DNA of 64,000 bases from JAWVFM01 sp963823245 (GCA_963823245.1 CAWGKQ010000010.1:186001-250000); one strand, 5' to 3'. Positions 8,315 to 17,130 are shown, counted from the first letter of the stretch. Notes: generated by a model not told the origin, from the letters alone. Made by a program: numbers and translations.

Positions 8315-8362
8315 GGGGCTTAAGCCCCCGAAAGACGCGTGTAAGGGCGCCGCCAGGCGCCC
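8315..8362. repeat. Two perfect inverted repeats between sucC and the divergent gene
   Basis: GGGGCTTAAGCCCC (8315-8328) is a perfect 14-bp palindrome. 16 nt further on, GGGCGCC (8345-8351) and GGCGCCC (8356-8362) form a 7-bp stem with a GCCA loop. They sit in the divergent promoter region, 34 and 64 nt from the sucC start, and could be operators or RNA hairpins in one leader. Confidence 0.5.
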
Positions 8363-8412
8363 GCAGGTTATGTGGGAATCGCGAACCCCTTGCCATAATG
8401 CCGCGTCCGCCC

Positions 8413-9093
8413 ATGGCCCTTCCCGCCCTGAAAACGATCAAGTGGGTCACCACTGACTGCTACGGAACCCTGATCGACTGGGAGAGGGGGATCGTCGATG
8501 CGTTCAAGGCCGAGGCGGCCGAGGACGGGCTGAGCTTCGACGAGGGCGAGCTCGTCAGGCGCTTCCTCGAGGTGCAGGCCGAGGTGATGAGCGGCTCCTA
8601 CGAGCTCTACGCGGAGGTGCTTCGCCGCACCGGGGTGAAGGTCGCGGAGGAGATCGGATGGCAGCTGGAGCCCTCGCGAGCGCAATTCCTCCCCGACAGC
8701 GTCGGCAGCTGGCAGCCGTTCCGCGAGGCGAACGCGGCGATGGACCGTCTCGCCGGCCGCTACGACGTCGGCATCGTCTCCAACATCGACGACAAGCTGC
8801 TCGGCATCTCGCGGCGGCACCTGCGAACCGAGCTCGACCTGGTCGTCACCGCGCAGCAGGTGCGAAGCTACAAGCCCGATCCCGCGCACTTCAAGGAAGC
8901 CGCCCGTCGCATCGGCGGCAAGAAGGGGTGGGTCCACATCGCGTCCGCTTACGACGCGGATGTGGCGCCCCTGCTGAAGATGAACGTCCCCGTCATCTGG
9001 GTCAATCGCCACGGCGAGAAGCTCGAGGGCCGCAAGGCCCCATCGGCCACGGTCAAGAACTTCCGCGAGGCGGCGAAGAAGCTCGGCGCCTAG
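8413..9093 (+). CDS. Haloacid dehalogenase type II-like hydrolase (HAD superfamily)
   Basis: About 226 residues. The motif TTDCYGTLIDW carries the nucleophile Asp and matches L-2-haloacid dehalogenases; VGIVSNIDD is motif II, SYKPDP holds the motif III lysine and SAYDADV is motif IV. True dehalogenases hydrolyse C-Cl of 2-haloacids with inversion, but many relatives are phosphatases, so the substrate is open. A CATAAT hexamer (8394-8399) favours the ATG at 8413 over the one at 8398. It leads a close-packed plus-strand run to 12900. Confidence 0.75.
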   Translation: MALPALKTIKWVTTDCYGTLIDWERGIVDAFKAEAAEDGLSFDEGELVRRFLEVQAEVMSGSYELYAEVLRRTGVKVAEEIGWQLEPSRAQFLPDSVGSWQPFREANAAMDRLAGRYDVGIVSNIDDKLLGISRRHLRTELDLVVTAQQVRSYKPDPAHFKEAARRIGGKKGWVHIASAYDADVAPLLKMNVPVIWVNRHGEKLEGRKAPSATVKNFREAAKKLGA

Positions 9094-9098
9094 CCATC

Positions 9099-10049
9099 GT
9101 GGCCTTCCGCGATCGCGCGGACGAGGCGATGACGGCCCGCGCGCACGAGCGGTTCGCTGCCGACCGGCGCCGGGCAGGCAGGCAGCCCTGGGGGGCCGGC
9201 GCACCGCCTACCTTCGTGGTCATCGGCGGCCTCAAGTGCGGCACAACGAGCCTCCACCACTACTTGGCGCTGCACCCCGAGGTCGCGATGTCGCGGCCGA
9301 AGGAGCTCAACTTCTTCGTCGCCGAGCTCAACTGGGGACTCGGGCCGGATTGGTACGCCTCGCATTTCGATCCGGCCGCGCCGGCGCGCGGCGAGACCTC
9401 GCCGCACTACACGAACCGCCCGCGCTTCGAGGGGGTTGGCGAGCGAATGCAGGAGGTGGCGCCCACCGTCCGCCTCATCTACATGGTGCGAGATCCCGTC
9501 GACCGGATGCTCTCGCACTACCTCCACAACCTCGGCGGCGGTTACGACGACCGTCCGCTCGCCGAGGCGCTCGGCGACGAGCGGAGCGCCTACTGGCAGC
9601 GAAGCCGCTACGCGTTCCAGCTCACGCCCTTCCTCGAGCGCTTTGGCCGCGATGCGATCGCGATCTTCTCCAGCGAGGAGCTGGCGAGCGACCGCGACGA
9701 GACAATGCGGCGCCTCTACGAGTTCCTGGGCGTGGATCCCGGCTTCGCTTCGCCCGAATTCGAGCGCCGGTGGGAAACGGGCAGCGCGAAGGGCTCGGGT
9801 AGCTTCCGCCTCATGGACCGCGCGGTACGGCTGCCGGGCCTGCGGGCCCTCGATCGCAACTTCGACCGGCTGCCCGAGCGGCTTCGCTGGCTGGTGGAGC
9901 GGCTCGTCCACGACCCGGGTGCCGGTCCGGCGCCGAAGCCCGAGCTGCCCGCCGAGCTGCGCGAGCGCACTCGTGCCTTCTTCGCGCCCGAGGTCGAGCG
10001 GCTCGAGGCCGTCGCGGGCCGCAGCTTCGGCTGGGAGGGCGTGGGGTGA
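9099..10049 (+). CDS. PAPS-dependent sulfotransferase
   Basis: About 316 residues. The 5'-phosphosulfate loop is GGLKCGTTSLHHYL and the 3'-phosphate loop is MVRDPVDRMLSHYLH, both diagnostic of sulfotransferases that move sulfate from PAPS to a hydroxyl or amine. No membrane segment is seen, so it is probably cytosolic and acts on a small molecule or glycan precursor. The GTG at 9099 lies 5 nt after the upstream stop; ATG at 9129 is an alternative. It overlaps the CoA-transferase start as GTGA. Confidence 0.85.
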   Translation: MAFRDRADEAMTARAHERFAADRRRAGRQPWGAGAPPTFVVIGGLKCGTTSLHHYLALHPEVAMSRPKELNFFVAELNWGLGPDWYASHFDPAAPARGETSPHYTNRPRFEGVGERMQEVAPTVRLIYMVRDPVDRMLSHYLHNLGGGYDDRPLAEALGDERSAYWQRSRYAFQLTPFLERFGRDAIAIFSSEELASDRDETMRRLYEFLGVDPGFASPEFERRWETGSAKGSGSFRLMDRAVRLPGLRALDRNFDRLPERLRWLVERLVHDPGAGPAPKPELPAELRERTRAFFAPEVERLEAVAGRSFGWEGVG

Positions 10050-11363
10050 CCGAGACGCTCTCTCCCACCGAGGCCGCGGCGCGCGTGGAGGCCGCGGACA
10101 CGCTCGGCATGCCGCTCGCCACCGGCCAGCCGCCATCGCTCATCGAGGCGCTCGGCGAGCGCGACGACTGGTTCGAGCTGCGCGTCTACGGCGCCCTCCT
10201 CGCGGTGTCGGCGAAGCTCTTCGAGCATCCCGGCGTCCATTACCTGAGCGGCTTCTTCGGCCCGATCGAGCGCTACCTGCGCGACTCGGGCGCGAATATC
10301 AGCTTCGCGCCGGCTGATTTCCGCGGCTTCGAGCCGCTCATGGAGGCGCTGCGGCCGCGGGTGATGACCACAGCGGCGGCGCCCCCCGACGAGCACGGCC
10401 GCGTGAGCCTCTCGCTGCACGCAGGCGCGTTCGTCGACGAGCTCCACCGGGCCGGGGAGGATCCGGAGCGGCTACTGGTCGTCGAGGTGAGTGACGCATT
10501 CCCCCGAACCCTCGGCGTCCCGCCCGAGCACCCGCATTCGCTCGCGCTCGAGGAGATCGACATTCTGATCGACGGCGAGGCTCAGCCGTTCGCCTTTCCC
10601 GACGCCGAGCCGTCGGAGGCCGAGCGCCAGATCGCCGAGCACGCCCGCCGATTCATCGGCGAAGGCGCCACGCTTCAGACCGGGATCGGCGCCGTCCCCT
10701 CGACGATCGCCAAGCTCCTTGCCGAGGGCGCCGGCGGCGACTACGGCATCCACTCGGAGATGTTCACCACGGGGCTGATGCACCTGCACGAGAGCGGGAA
10801 GGTCTCGAACCAGAAGGGCCAGTACGACGGGTTCTCGGTCGCCACGTTCGCGGGCGGTACGGCGGAGCTCTACGCGTGGCTCGACGGCAACGAGCAGGTC
10901 CGCTTCCTGCCGGTCGACATCATCAACGATCCCTCCGTGATCGGCCGCAACCGCTCCATGGTCACGATCAACGGCGCGATCGCGATCGACGTGCACGGCC
11001 AAGTCGTGGCCGACACGGTCGCGGGCAGCCAGTTCTCGGGCATCGGCGGGCACGAGGACTTCGCCTCGGGGGCCGCGCACTCGCTTGCGAGCCGCTCGCT
11101 GCTCTGCCTGCCCTCGACTGCCACGGCCGACGACGCGGTGGTCTCGCGGATCGTCCCCTACTTTCCCGCCGCGACCGTGATCACAACCCCTCGCCATCAG
11201 CTCGACGCGGTCGTCACGGAGTACGGGGCGGCCGAGCTGCGCGGGAAGACCATTCACCAGCGCGGTGAGGCGCTCGCCGCGGTGGCCCACCCGGACTTCC
11301 GCGACGGGCCTGCTCGAGGCGGCCGAGCGCGCGTCGGGCGGCCGCCCTACGCTGATCCCGTGA
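10046..11363 (+). CDS. Acetyl-CoA hydrolase/transferase family CoA-transferase, C-terminus frameshifted
   Basis: A CoA-transferase of the 4-hydroxybutyrate/butyryl-CoA:acetate family, about 440 residues if the shift is corrected. Seen are GIGAVPSTIA and IHSEMFTTG in the CoA-binding half, and GGHEDFASGA, VVTEYGAAELRG and HPDFRD near the C-terminus. Just after HPDFRDG the frame slips: dropping one base in GGGCC (11306-11310) restores the family ending LLEAAERASGGRP and a TGA at 11361-11363 that overlaps the next GTG as GTGA. As sequenced, the frame instead reads into the SnoaL protein and makes a false 572-residue fusion. Confidence 0.8.
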
Positions 11364-11764
11364 GCGTCGAGGTCGACAACGTCGAGGCCATGCGCCGCGG
11401 CTACGAGGCTTTCGCCGAGCGTGGCGTCGATGGCTTCCTCGAGTTCATCGACCCCGAGTTCGAGCTGGTGACCCCGCCCGGCCTGGCGCTCGAGCCGCAG
11501 ACCTATGTCGGGCACGCCGGCGTCCGCCGCTACTTCGACTCCTTCTACGACGCCGTCGACGAGATCCGGCTCGAGGCCGACGAGTTCATCCCGGCGGGCG
11601 AGAAGGTCATCGTGCCCTTCCGGTTGACGACCCGCGGTCGCGCCTCGGGCATCGAGGCGACCATGAAGGCCGTGCAGGTCATGCACGTCCGTGACGGCAA
11701 GGCGCTTCGCGCCGAGATCTATCCCACTCTGGCGGAGGCGCGCGAGGCGACGGGACTAGGCTGA
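11360..11764 (+). CDS. SnoaL-like (NTF2-fold) protein
   Basis: A 134-residue alpha+beta-barrel protein starting at GTG 11360 (V-S-V-E-V-D-N-V-E-A-M). It has the SnoaL pattern: an N-terminal helix (RRGYEAFAERGVDGFLEFID), the PDPEFELV-like strand, GHAGVRRYF and a C-terminal sheet with KAVQVMHVRDGK. The family includes small-molecule isomerases, cyclases and ligand-binding proteins with no shared catalytic motif, so activity is unknown. It is in frame with the preceding gene only because of the apparent extra base there. Confidence 0.75.
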   Translation: MSVEVDNVEAMRRGYEAFAERGVDGFLEFIDPEFELVTPPGLALEPQTYVGHAGVRRYFDSFYDAVDEIRLEADEFIPAGEKVIVPFRLTTRGRASGIEATMKAVQVMHVRDGKALRAEIYPTLAEAREATGLG

Positions 11765-11769
11765 TCGCG

Positions 11770-12213
11770 ATGCGTATCGCGGTCGCAGCGGACGAGCGAA
11801 TGGGGGTCGCCGAGGCCGTCGTCGAGGAGCTGCGCCGGCGGGGTCACGAGCTGCTGCTGCACGGTGCGCTCTCCGAGGAAGAGCGCGACGACTGGGCGTG
11901 GGCGAGCGAGGCGGCCGCACGCGACGTCGCCTCCGAGCGCGCCGAGGTGGCCATCGTCTGCTGCTGGACGGGGACGGGCGCGTCGATCGCCGCCAACAAG
12001 GTGCCCGGCGTGCGGGCGGCGCTCTGCGTCGACGCCGCCACCGCCTCGGGGGCCCGGCGCTGGAACGACGCGAACGCCCTCGCGCTGAGCCTCCGCTCGA
12101 CCTCGGAAGCCGAGCTCGCGGAGATCCTCGACGCCTGGTTCGATGCCGCCCCCAGCGAGGAGGCCGACGATCGCCAGAACGTCGAGCACCTCGCCGAGAT
12201 CGAGGGCGCCTGA
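11770..12213 (+). CDS. RpiB/LacA/LacB-family sugar-phosphate isomerase
   Basis: A 147-residue Rossmann-like isomerase. RpiB-type enzymes interconvert ribose-5-phosphate and ribulose-5-phosphate. The anion-hole and active-site segment CWTGTGASIAANKVPGVRAA corresponds to CGTGIGMSIAANK of RpiB; the Gly after Cys is Trp here. ARRWNDANALALSLR matches the HN-x-N-x-L family segment with Trp in place of His. Replacement of these residues suggests a different substrate from ribose-5-phosphate. It starts 5 nt after the SnoaL stop. Confidence 0.75.
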   Translation: MRIAVAADERMGVAEAVVEELRRRGHELLLHGALSEEERDDWAWASEAAARDVASERAEVAIVCCWTGTGASIAANKVPGVRAALCVDAATASGARRWNDANALALSLRSTSEAELAEILDAWFDAAPSEEADDRQNVEHLAEIEGA

Positions 12214-12216
12214 GCG

Positions 12217-12900
12217 GTGCGCAGGCTCGTCCCGGACTGCCGCGAGATGTCGCTCGATGAGGCCGTCGCGTCCCTCGACTTCACCTCCGAGGCAGGAGCC
12301 GAGCGCCCGTACCTCGTCACCAACTTCGCGCTGACGCTCGACGGGCACGCGACGATCGAGGGGCGGTCGGGAAAGATCGGCAGCGAGAGCGACACGGCGC
12401 TGCTCGTCGGGCTGCGCACGCGAGCCGACGCCCTGATGATCGGGGCCGGCACGATGCGCGCGGAGCGCTACGGGCCGGTCGACCCGCTGATGGTGATCGT
12501 CTCGGGGCGGTTGGACCTGCCCTGGGACGCGCGCCTCTTCACCGAGGGCCGCGGGGAGGTGGTGATCTTCACCTCCTCCGACGCCGAGCCGCCGGAGACG
12601 GAGACCCCGGTCCACGTCGAGCGCCACGAGGACGCCGTCGACCTGTCGCGAGCGCTCTCCTACCTGCGCGCTGAGCGCGACGTGCGCTCCGTGCTCTGCG
12701 AGGGTGGCCCGCGCCTGCACGCTCAGCTCCTCGACGGCGGCCTGGTCGACGAGCTGTTCGTGACGCACGCCGCGAAGCTCGCCGGTGGGCTCGGCCCGGG
12801 TCTCGTGGTCGACCTCGACGAGGTGGAGCGTCCGCTCGAGGTCGCGTGGCTTCTCTACGAGGAGGCGACGGGCGAGGTCTTCGCGCGGTACCGCCTCTAG
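12217..12900 (+). CDS. RibD C-terminal-domain reductase (dihydrofolate reductase-like fold)
   Basis: About 227 residues. RPYLVTNFALTLDGHATIEG, the GSESD segment and RADALMIGAGTMRAERYG are the NADPH- and ribityl-binding segments of the RibD reductase domain, and EGGPRLHAQLLDGGLVDEL is the conserved C-terminal block. No deaminase domain is attached. It could serve riboflavin synthesis or reduce another pyrimidine- or pterin-like substrate. GTG start 4 nt after the RpiB-like stop. Its TAG stop overlaps that of the convergent membrane protein in a shared CTAG. Confidence 0.8.
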   Translation: MRRLVPDCREMSLDEAVASLDFTSEAGAERPYLVTNFALTLDGHATIEGRSGKIGSESDTALLVGLRTRADALMIGAGTMRAERYGPVDPLMVIVSGRLDLPWDARLFTEGRGEVVIFTSSDAEPPETETPVHVERHEDAVDLSRALSYLRAERDVRSVLCEGGPRLHAQLLDGGLVDELFVTHAAKLAGGLGPGLVVDLDEVERPLEVAWLLYEEATGEVFARYRL

Positions 12901-13616
12901 ACGGGCGCGGGAACGGGCGTCGCGATCTCGCCCTGCTCGGTGGGGATGATTCCCTGCTGCTCGCCCCGCTCCTCGCCGCGGTGCAGGATGCGCAGGCCGA
13001 GGATCGTGGCGCCCAGAAGCGCCGAGGTCCCGAGGCTGATCTGGACGCTGAGGAGGCCCTCGCGGCTCCAGTAGACGTCGCGGAGGTCGAGCAGCAGCGC
13101 CGCCTCGTCGAACGTGAGCCCCATGCCGGCGCCGAAGGGGACCGCGAGAGCTCGCTCGATGCGCTCCTCACCCGTGACCAGCGCCCCCGTGCCGCAGCCG
13201 AACGCGAGGAGGATGCCCGGAACGAAGTGATGGATGTGGTGCCCGCCGAGGCGAACGTTTCCGAACGGCCACCAGCCGCCGCGGATGCCGGCGGTCGAGA
13301 GCCGGACCGAGGCGAAGGCGCCTACGAAGCCGGAGAGGATGTTGAAGAGCACGAGCTCGCCGCGCGTGGCGGCGCCGTAGCCCTCGATCACGACGGCCAC
13401 CGCGTCCTGGGTGGCCTGGCCGGCGGCGCCGAGCGCGGCGGCGGGCGTCGGCTCGTGCCTGGCCTGGCGGGCCCGCCGGCGGGCGAGCCGGATGACCTCG
13501 CCGCCGATCACGCTGCCCGCCGTGGCCACCGCCACGCCGGCGAGCCCGAGGGTGATCCGGTCCGCCCGGCGCGAGTTGCCGTTGCGGACGAAGCGGGCAG
13601 AACTCGGGAGCCTCAC
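12897..13616 (-). CDS. Integral membrane protein with HHIHHFVPG motif
   Basis: About 239 residues with four or five hydrophobic helices: ITLGLAGVAVATAGSVIGG, ILSGFVGAFASV, FVPGILLAFGCGTGALV, a GLTFDEAALLLDL segment and LLSVQISLGTSALLGATILG. A histidine-rich HHIHHFVPG motif after the second helix pair could bind metal. No named family was recognised. GTG at 13616 is chosen because upstream codons show no coding bias. It is downstream of, and co-directional with, the nucleotide-sugar dehydrogenase. Confidence 0.65.
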   Translation of the reverse strand: MRLPSSARFVRNGNSRRADRITLGLAGVAVATAGSVIGGEVIRLARRRARQARHEPTPAAALGAAGQATQDAVAVVIEGYGAATRGELVLFNILSGFVGAFASVRLSTAGIRGGWWPFGNVRLGGHHIHHFVPGILLAFGCGTGALVTGEERIERALAVPFGAGMGLTFDEAALLLDLRDVYWSREGLLSVQISLGTSALLGATILGLRILHRGEERGEQQGIIPTEQGEIATPVPAPV

Positions 13617-13635
13617 ACCCCAATGATCGCGGCGG

Positions 13636-14883
13636 CTAAAGACGGACCAGGTTGGGCGCCTCGATACCGCGCGTGACGCCCCTGAGGTCGAGCACCAGCG
13701 CCGCCCGCTCGACGACCCGCTCGTAGTCGATCTCGGCATGGGCCGTGACGACGCAGGCGAGGTCGGCCTCCGCCAGGGCATCGTCGAGCGGCTGCGATGC
13801 GAGCCCGAACTCGCCGATCTCGCCCACGTGCGGGTCGTGGTAGGCGACCTCCGCCCCGAGCTCGCGCAGCAGCCGGATCATCTTCAGGGCCGGCGACTCG
13901 CGAAGGTCCCCGACGCCGGGCTTGTAGGCGACACCGAGGAGGAGGACGGTTGAGCCGCGCACGGGCTTGCGCGCGTCGTTCAGGGCCCGCGTCATGCGGT
14001 CGACGCAGAAGGCCGGCTGCGCCTGGTTGATCTTCCCCGCGAGCTCCACGAACTCCGTGTAGAAGTCGTGCTCGCGAGCCTTGTAGGCGAGGTAGAACGG
14101 GTCGACGGGCAGGCAGTGGCCGCCCATGCCCGGCCCCGGCTCGAAGCGCATGAAGCCGAACGGCTTCGTCGCCGCGGCGTCGATGACCTCCCATACGTCG
14201 ACGTCGAGGCGGTGGCAGAGCTGCGCGAGCTCGTTCACGAGGGCGATGTTCACCGAGCGGAAGACGTTCTCGAGCAGCTTTGCGAGCTCGGCGGCCTCGA
14301 GCGTGGAGACCGGCACGACCTCGTCGCAGATCTCCGCGTAAAGGGCGGCGGCGCGATCGCGGCAGGCATCCGTGAGGCCGCCGACGAGCTTCGGCGTCGA
14401 CCTGATCGAGTCCTGGCCGCGGCCGGGATCGATGCGCTCGGGCGAGTAGGCGAGGTTGAAGTCGCGGCCGGCGGCGAGGCCGGATTCCTCGAGGATCGGG
14501 GCGAGGCGCTCACGCGTCGTGCCCGGATAGGTCGTGGACTCGATGACGACGAGGCGGCCCTCGTGAAGGACGCGAGAAAGGCCCGTCGCGGCGGCGACCA
14601 GGTGGGAGAGGTCCGGCTCGCGTTGCTCGGTCAGGGGTGTCGGCACGCACACGAGGAGCGCCTTGCACGACGCGAGCGCCTTGTAGTCGTCTGACGCCGT
14701 GAACGACGGCGCGATCGCGCGCAGCCGCTCTGACGGGACGTCCTCGATGTCGCTTTCCGACCGACGCAGCCGCTCGACCCGGCTCGCGCTCGTGTCGACG
14801 CCGACGACATCGTGCCCCGCCTCGGCGAAGGCCGCGGCCAGCGGCAGTCCGACATAACCGAGCCCGACGATTCCGACCTTCAT
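13636..14883 (-). CDS. UDP-glucose/GDP-mannose dehydrogenase-family nucleotide-sugar dehydrogenase
   Basis: A 415-residue enzyme that oxidises a nucleotide sugar C6 alcohol to the acid with two NAD+. GIVGLGYVGLPLAAAFAEAGH is the NAD Rossmann motif, CVPTP and SPERIDPG are typical of UDP-HexNAc dehydrogenases (WecC/WbpA branch), and GGHCLPVDP holds the catalytic Cys. The C-terminal sugar-binding domain includes LGVAYKPGVGDLRESPA. The product would feed surface polysaccharide. The ATG has TACACT 6 nt upstream. Confidence 0.9.
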   Translation of the reverse strand: MKVGIVGLGYVGLPLAAAFAEAGHDVVGVDTSASRVERLRRSESDIEDVPSERLRAIAPSFTASDDYKALASCKALLVCVPTPLTEQREPDLSHLVAAATGLSRVLHEGRLVVIESTTYPGTTRERLAPILEESGLAAGRDFNLAYSPERIDPGRGQDSIRSTPKLVGGLTDACRDRAAALYAEICDEVVPVSTLEAAELAKLLENVFRSVNIALVNELAQLCHRLDVDVWEVIDAAATKPFGFMRFEPGPGMGGHCLPVDPFYLAYKAREHDFYTEFVELAGKINQAQPAFCVDRMTRALNDARKPVRGSTVLLLGVAYKPGVGDLRESPALKMIRLLRELGAEVAYHDPHVGEIGEFGLASQPLDDALAEADLACVVTAHAEIDYERVVERAALVLDLRGVTRGIEAPNLVRL

Positions 14884-14889
14884 GCGCTC

Positions 14890-14895
14890 AGTGTA
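14890..14895 (-). promoter_or_regulatory. -10-like element of the nucleotide-sugar dehydrogenase gene
   Basis: TACACT on the minus strand lies 6 nt before the ATG at 14883, consistent with a leaderless mRNA. Confidence 0.45.
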
Positions 14896-15023
14896 GGCGC
14901 GAGCGCCGCGCGCCCTTGGGCGTGTTCATCCCGCAAATTGCGGGGTATGCGCTGCGGGCTGACCCTCAAGGCCCTGGGATCCAGCGCCGATATGCCAAAC
15001 GTAGGACCGCCGTACCAATTAAG

Positions 15024-15140
15024 ATGCCCCTTCAGATGAAGCGCCTATTCGCGCCCGTGACGCTCGGCGTCACCGCCGCCCGACACATCGCTTGGTACGT
15101 GAGCTACCAGGTCACCGGCGAAGCCCGCGAGCGGGGCTAG
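15024..15140 (+). CDS. Possible small basic protein (38 aa)
   Basis: In the 270-nt interval between the dehydrogenase start and tRNA-Lys, one short plus-strand frame has coding-like third positions: M-P-L-Q-M-K-R-L-F, ending G-E-A-R-E-R-G before TAG at 15140. No homologue is recognised and there is no strong ribosome site. Apart from this the interval shows no feature. Confidence 0.25.
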   Translation: MPLQMKRLFAPVTLGVTAARHIAWYVSYQVTGEARERG

Positions 15141-15155
15141 CAACCGGACTCAAAA

Positions 15156-15228
15156 TGGGCCGTGAAGGGCTCGAACCTTCGACCTTGAGATTAAGAGTCT
15201 CCTGCTCTACCAACTGAGCTAACGGCCC
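15156..15228 (-). tRNA. tRNA-Lys (anticodon CTT)
   Basis: The minus strand folds as a 73-nt cloverleaf: acceptor GGGCCGT pairs with ACGGCCC, D arm GCTC/GAGC, anticodon loop CTCTTAA with anticodon CTT reading AAG, and T arm GAAGG-TTCGAGC-CCTTC. Discriminator base is A. CCA is not encoded; a short T run follows the 3' end. Confidence 0.95.
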
Positions 15229-15263
15229 GGTTTTGCGGATGGTAGCGAGCGCCCAGCCGCCGG

Positions 15264-16028
15264 CTACGGCGCTGCCGGCGGCGGCGTCGGGGCGAGGTTG
15301 CTGAAGGGGTTCTGGAGCTCGTTCGAGCCCGGCGAGCCGCCCCCCGAGGCCTTCGCCGCCGCCTTCTGCTGTTGGGAGAACTTCACGGCGCGCTTCTTGA
15401 TTGCCGCCAGCTGCTTCTCGATCTGCTTCGCCTGCGCCTTCGGCGCCTTGGCGACAGCCTGCTTCGATGCTGCGTCGCCCGCCTTGAAGTCACCGGCCGC
15501 GTACTGGTAGAGCGCGAGCTGGCCGATCGTGTTCGCGCTCGGCTGGGCCTCGGCGTAGATGCGCTGCGCCTTGACGGCCCCGTTCGGGTCGTCAAGGTAG
15601 ACGTAAGCCTGCGCCATCTCGCTGGCAAGCACTGCGTCGGGCTTCTTCGCCACCTTGAGGTAGCGGGTCCAGGTGTCGACCGCGGCGCCGAAGGCGTTCT
15701 GCGCGTCGGTGCTCACCTGCGGGGGCGCCGTCGGCGAGGACTGCGTGACGCCGGTGCGAGCCGACTGGTACTCGTAGCTCGCCAGGTTCGAGAGCGCTTG
15801 CTCGTTCTCCGGGTCCTTCTTCAGGGCCTCCTTGGCGTTGTTGATCTGGGTGTCGAAGGCCGACGAGGTAGAGCTGCCGCTGCCCCCGCCGAAGAGGTCG
15901 GAGATGCTGCCGATGCCACCGCTGCCGACGCCGAAGAACACGAAGCCGATCAGAAACGACGCCGCGAGCGCACCGTAGACCACCTGAACGACGCGCCGGC
16001 GCCTGCCGCTGCGAAGGTCGAAGAGCAC
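15264..16028 (-). CDS. Membrane-anchored tetratricopeptide-type protein
   Basis: About 254 residues. After a short basic N-terminus (LRSGRRRRVVQ), one membrane helix (about 17-36) is followed by a Gly/Ser linker and a helical repeat region (about 60-215). This resembles TPR units: NAKEALKKDPENEQALSNLA, then TWTRYLKVAKKPDAVLASEM and IGQLALYQYAAGDFKAGDAA. A Lys/Ala-rich coiled segment and a proline-rich tail end the protein. It is probably a scaffold on the outer face of the membrane. It is downstream of tatAC on the same strand, with no evidence that it is part of Tat. Confidence 0.65.
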   Translation of the reverse strand: MLFDLRSGRRRRVVQVVYGALAASFLIGFVFFGVGSGGIGSISDLFGGGSGSSTSSAFDTQINNAKEALKKDPENEQALSNLASYEYQSARTGVTQSSPTAPPQVSTDAQNAFGAAVDTWTRYLKVAKKPDAVLASEMAQAYVYLDDPNGAVKAQRIYAEAQPSANTIGQLALYQYAAGDFKAGDAASKQAVAKAPKAQAKQIEKQLAAIKKRAVKFSQQQKAAAKASGGGSPGSNELQNPFSNLAPTPPPAAP

Positions 16029-16069
16029 CGGTGGAGCTTAGTGAGGCCGCTCCCGCGCTTCGCCCGCGC

Positions 16070-16831
16070 TCAGCCGGCCTCGCCCGCCGCCGTGTCGGTG
16101 GGCGTCACCGGATTGCCGAACACGCGCGCCAGCACGATCGACAGCTCGTAGAGGATCAGCAGCGGAACCAACTCGACCAACATCGTGATCGGGTCCGTGC
16201 CGGGCAGGAGCATCGCGACGATCGCGAGGGCAAGATAGGCATAGCGGCGGTTCTTCCGCAGCTGGTCGACGCTGACGATGCCCAGCCGCGTCACCGCGAG
16301 GATCGCCATTGGAACCTGGAACACCAGACCCATCGCGAGGAGGGTGAGCGTCGCGAACCCGTAGTACTCGCTCGCGCGCACCTGGATGTGGAACTGGGCG
16401 TCGTTGAAGTTGAGGAGGAACTTGATCGCCGCCGGCAGGACGACGAAGTAGCCGAAGACGACGCCGCCGACGAACAGCACCGGAACGAGGAGCAGGAACG
16501 GGACGATGACACGCTTCTCCGCCGGGCTAAGCGCCGGGAGGAGGAAGGCGTAGAGCTGGTAGAGGAGGATCGGCAGCGCGAGGATGATCCCGGCGTAGGC
16601 GGAGATCTTCAGCGTCGTGATGAACGGCTCGGTCGGGCTGAGGGTGATCGGCTCCTTGCCCCGCGGCAGCGGGTTGTTCATCAGGTCCAGGAGCAGGTGG
16701 TTCTGCCAGAAGCAGAGACCGATCGCCACCAGGAGCACCGCGACGCAGACGATGATCCGCGTCCGCAGCTCGTCGAGGTGCTCAACGAGGGTCAGCCGCT
16801 CGTCAAATCGAGCGGGCCGCAACCGCGCCAT
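16070..16831 (-). CDS. tatC: Twin-arginine translocase subunit TatC
   Basis: A 253-residue, six-helix membrane protein that recognises twin-arginine signal peptides. The N-terminal LVEHLDELRTRI matches the conserved cytosolic HLxELRxR segment, and SPTEPFITTLKIS and the ALSPAEKRVIVPF segment are typical family blocks. It starts 3 nt after the tatA stop, so TatA and TatC form one unit; no tatB is present, as is common in actinobacteria that encode it elsewhere. The Rieske protein at 22710-23387 is a plausible Tat substrate. Confidence 0.95.
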   Translation of the reverse strand: MARLRPARFDERLTLVEHLDELRTRIIVCVAVLLVAIGLCFWQNHLLLDLMNNPLPRGKEPITLSPTEPFITTLKISAYAGIILALPILLYQLYAFLLPALSPAEKRVIVPFLLLVPVLFVGGVVFGYFVVLPAAIKFLLNFNDAQFHIQVRASEYYGFATLTLLAMGLVFQVPMAILAVTRLGIVSVDQLRKNRRYAYLALAIVAMLLPGTDPITMLVELVPLLILYELSIVLARVFGNPVTPTDTAAGEAG

Positions 16832-16834
16832 GGG

Positions 16835-17071
16835 CTACGGGCGGTTCTCGGTGACCACTTCGCCCTGCACGGGCTCGCCGGGCTTGGTGCCGCTCTCAAG
16901 CTCCGGCTTGTCGTCCTCGTCGTCGTCGTCGCCACCCGAGATCGACGAGCGAAACTCGCGGATCCCCTTGCCGAGCGACTTCCCGAGCTCGGGAAGCCTC
17001 TTCGGCCCGAAGATGATGAGGGCGATGACGAGGACCACCAAGATCTCTGGAAGTCCAATGTTTCCTGGCAT
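16835..17071 (-). CDS. tatA: Sec-independent translocase protein TatA
   Basis: A 78-residue single-helix protein: LPEILVVLVIALIIFGPKRL, then the amphipathic helix LPELGKSLGKGIREFRSSI and an acidic tail (DDDDEDD). TatA oligomers form the translocation path with TatC. The ATG at 17071 has TACCAT 8 nt upstream. Confidence 0.95.
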   Translation of the reverse strand: MPGNIGLPEILVVLVIALIIFGPKRLPELGKSLGKGIREFRSSISGGDDDDEDDKPELESGTKPGEPVQGEVVTENRP

Positions 17072-17079
17072 CTCGTCAG

Positions 17080-17085
17080 ATGGTA
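17080..17085 (-). promoter_or_regulatory. -10-like element of tatA
   Basis: TACCAT on the minus strand, 8 nt before the tatA ATG, consistent with a leaderless tatAC mRNA. Confidence 0.4.
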
Positions 17086-17130
17086 ACGCGGGCCGGGCCC
17101 GGCTGGATCACCCTGCCGTCGCCGGTCGCG

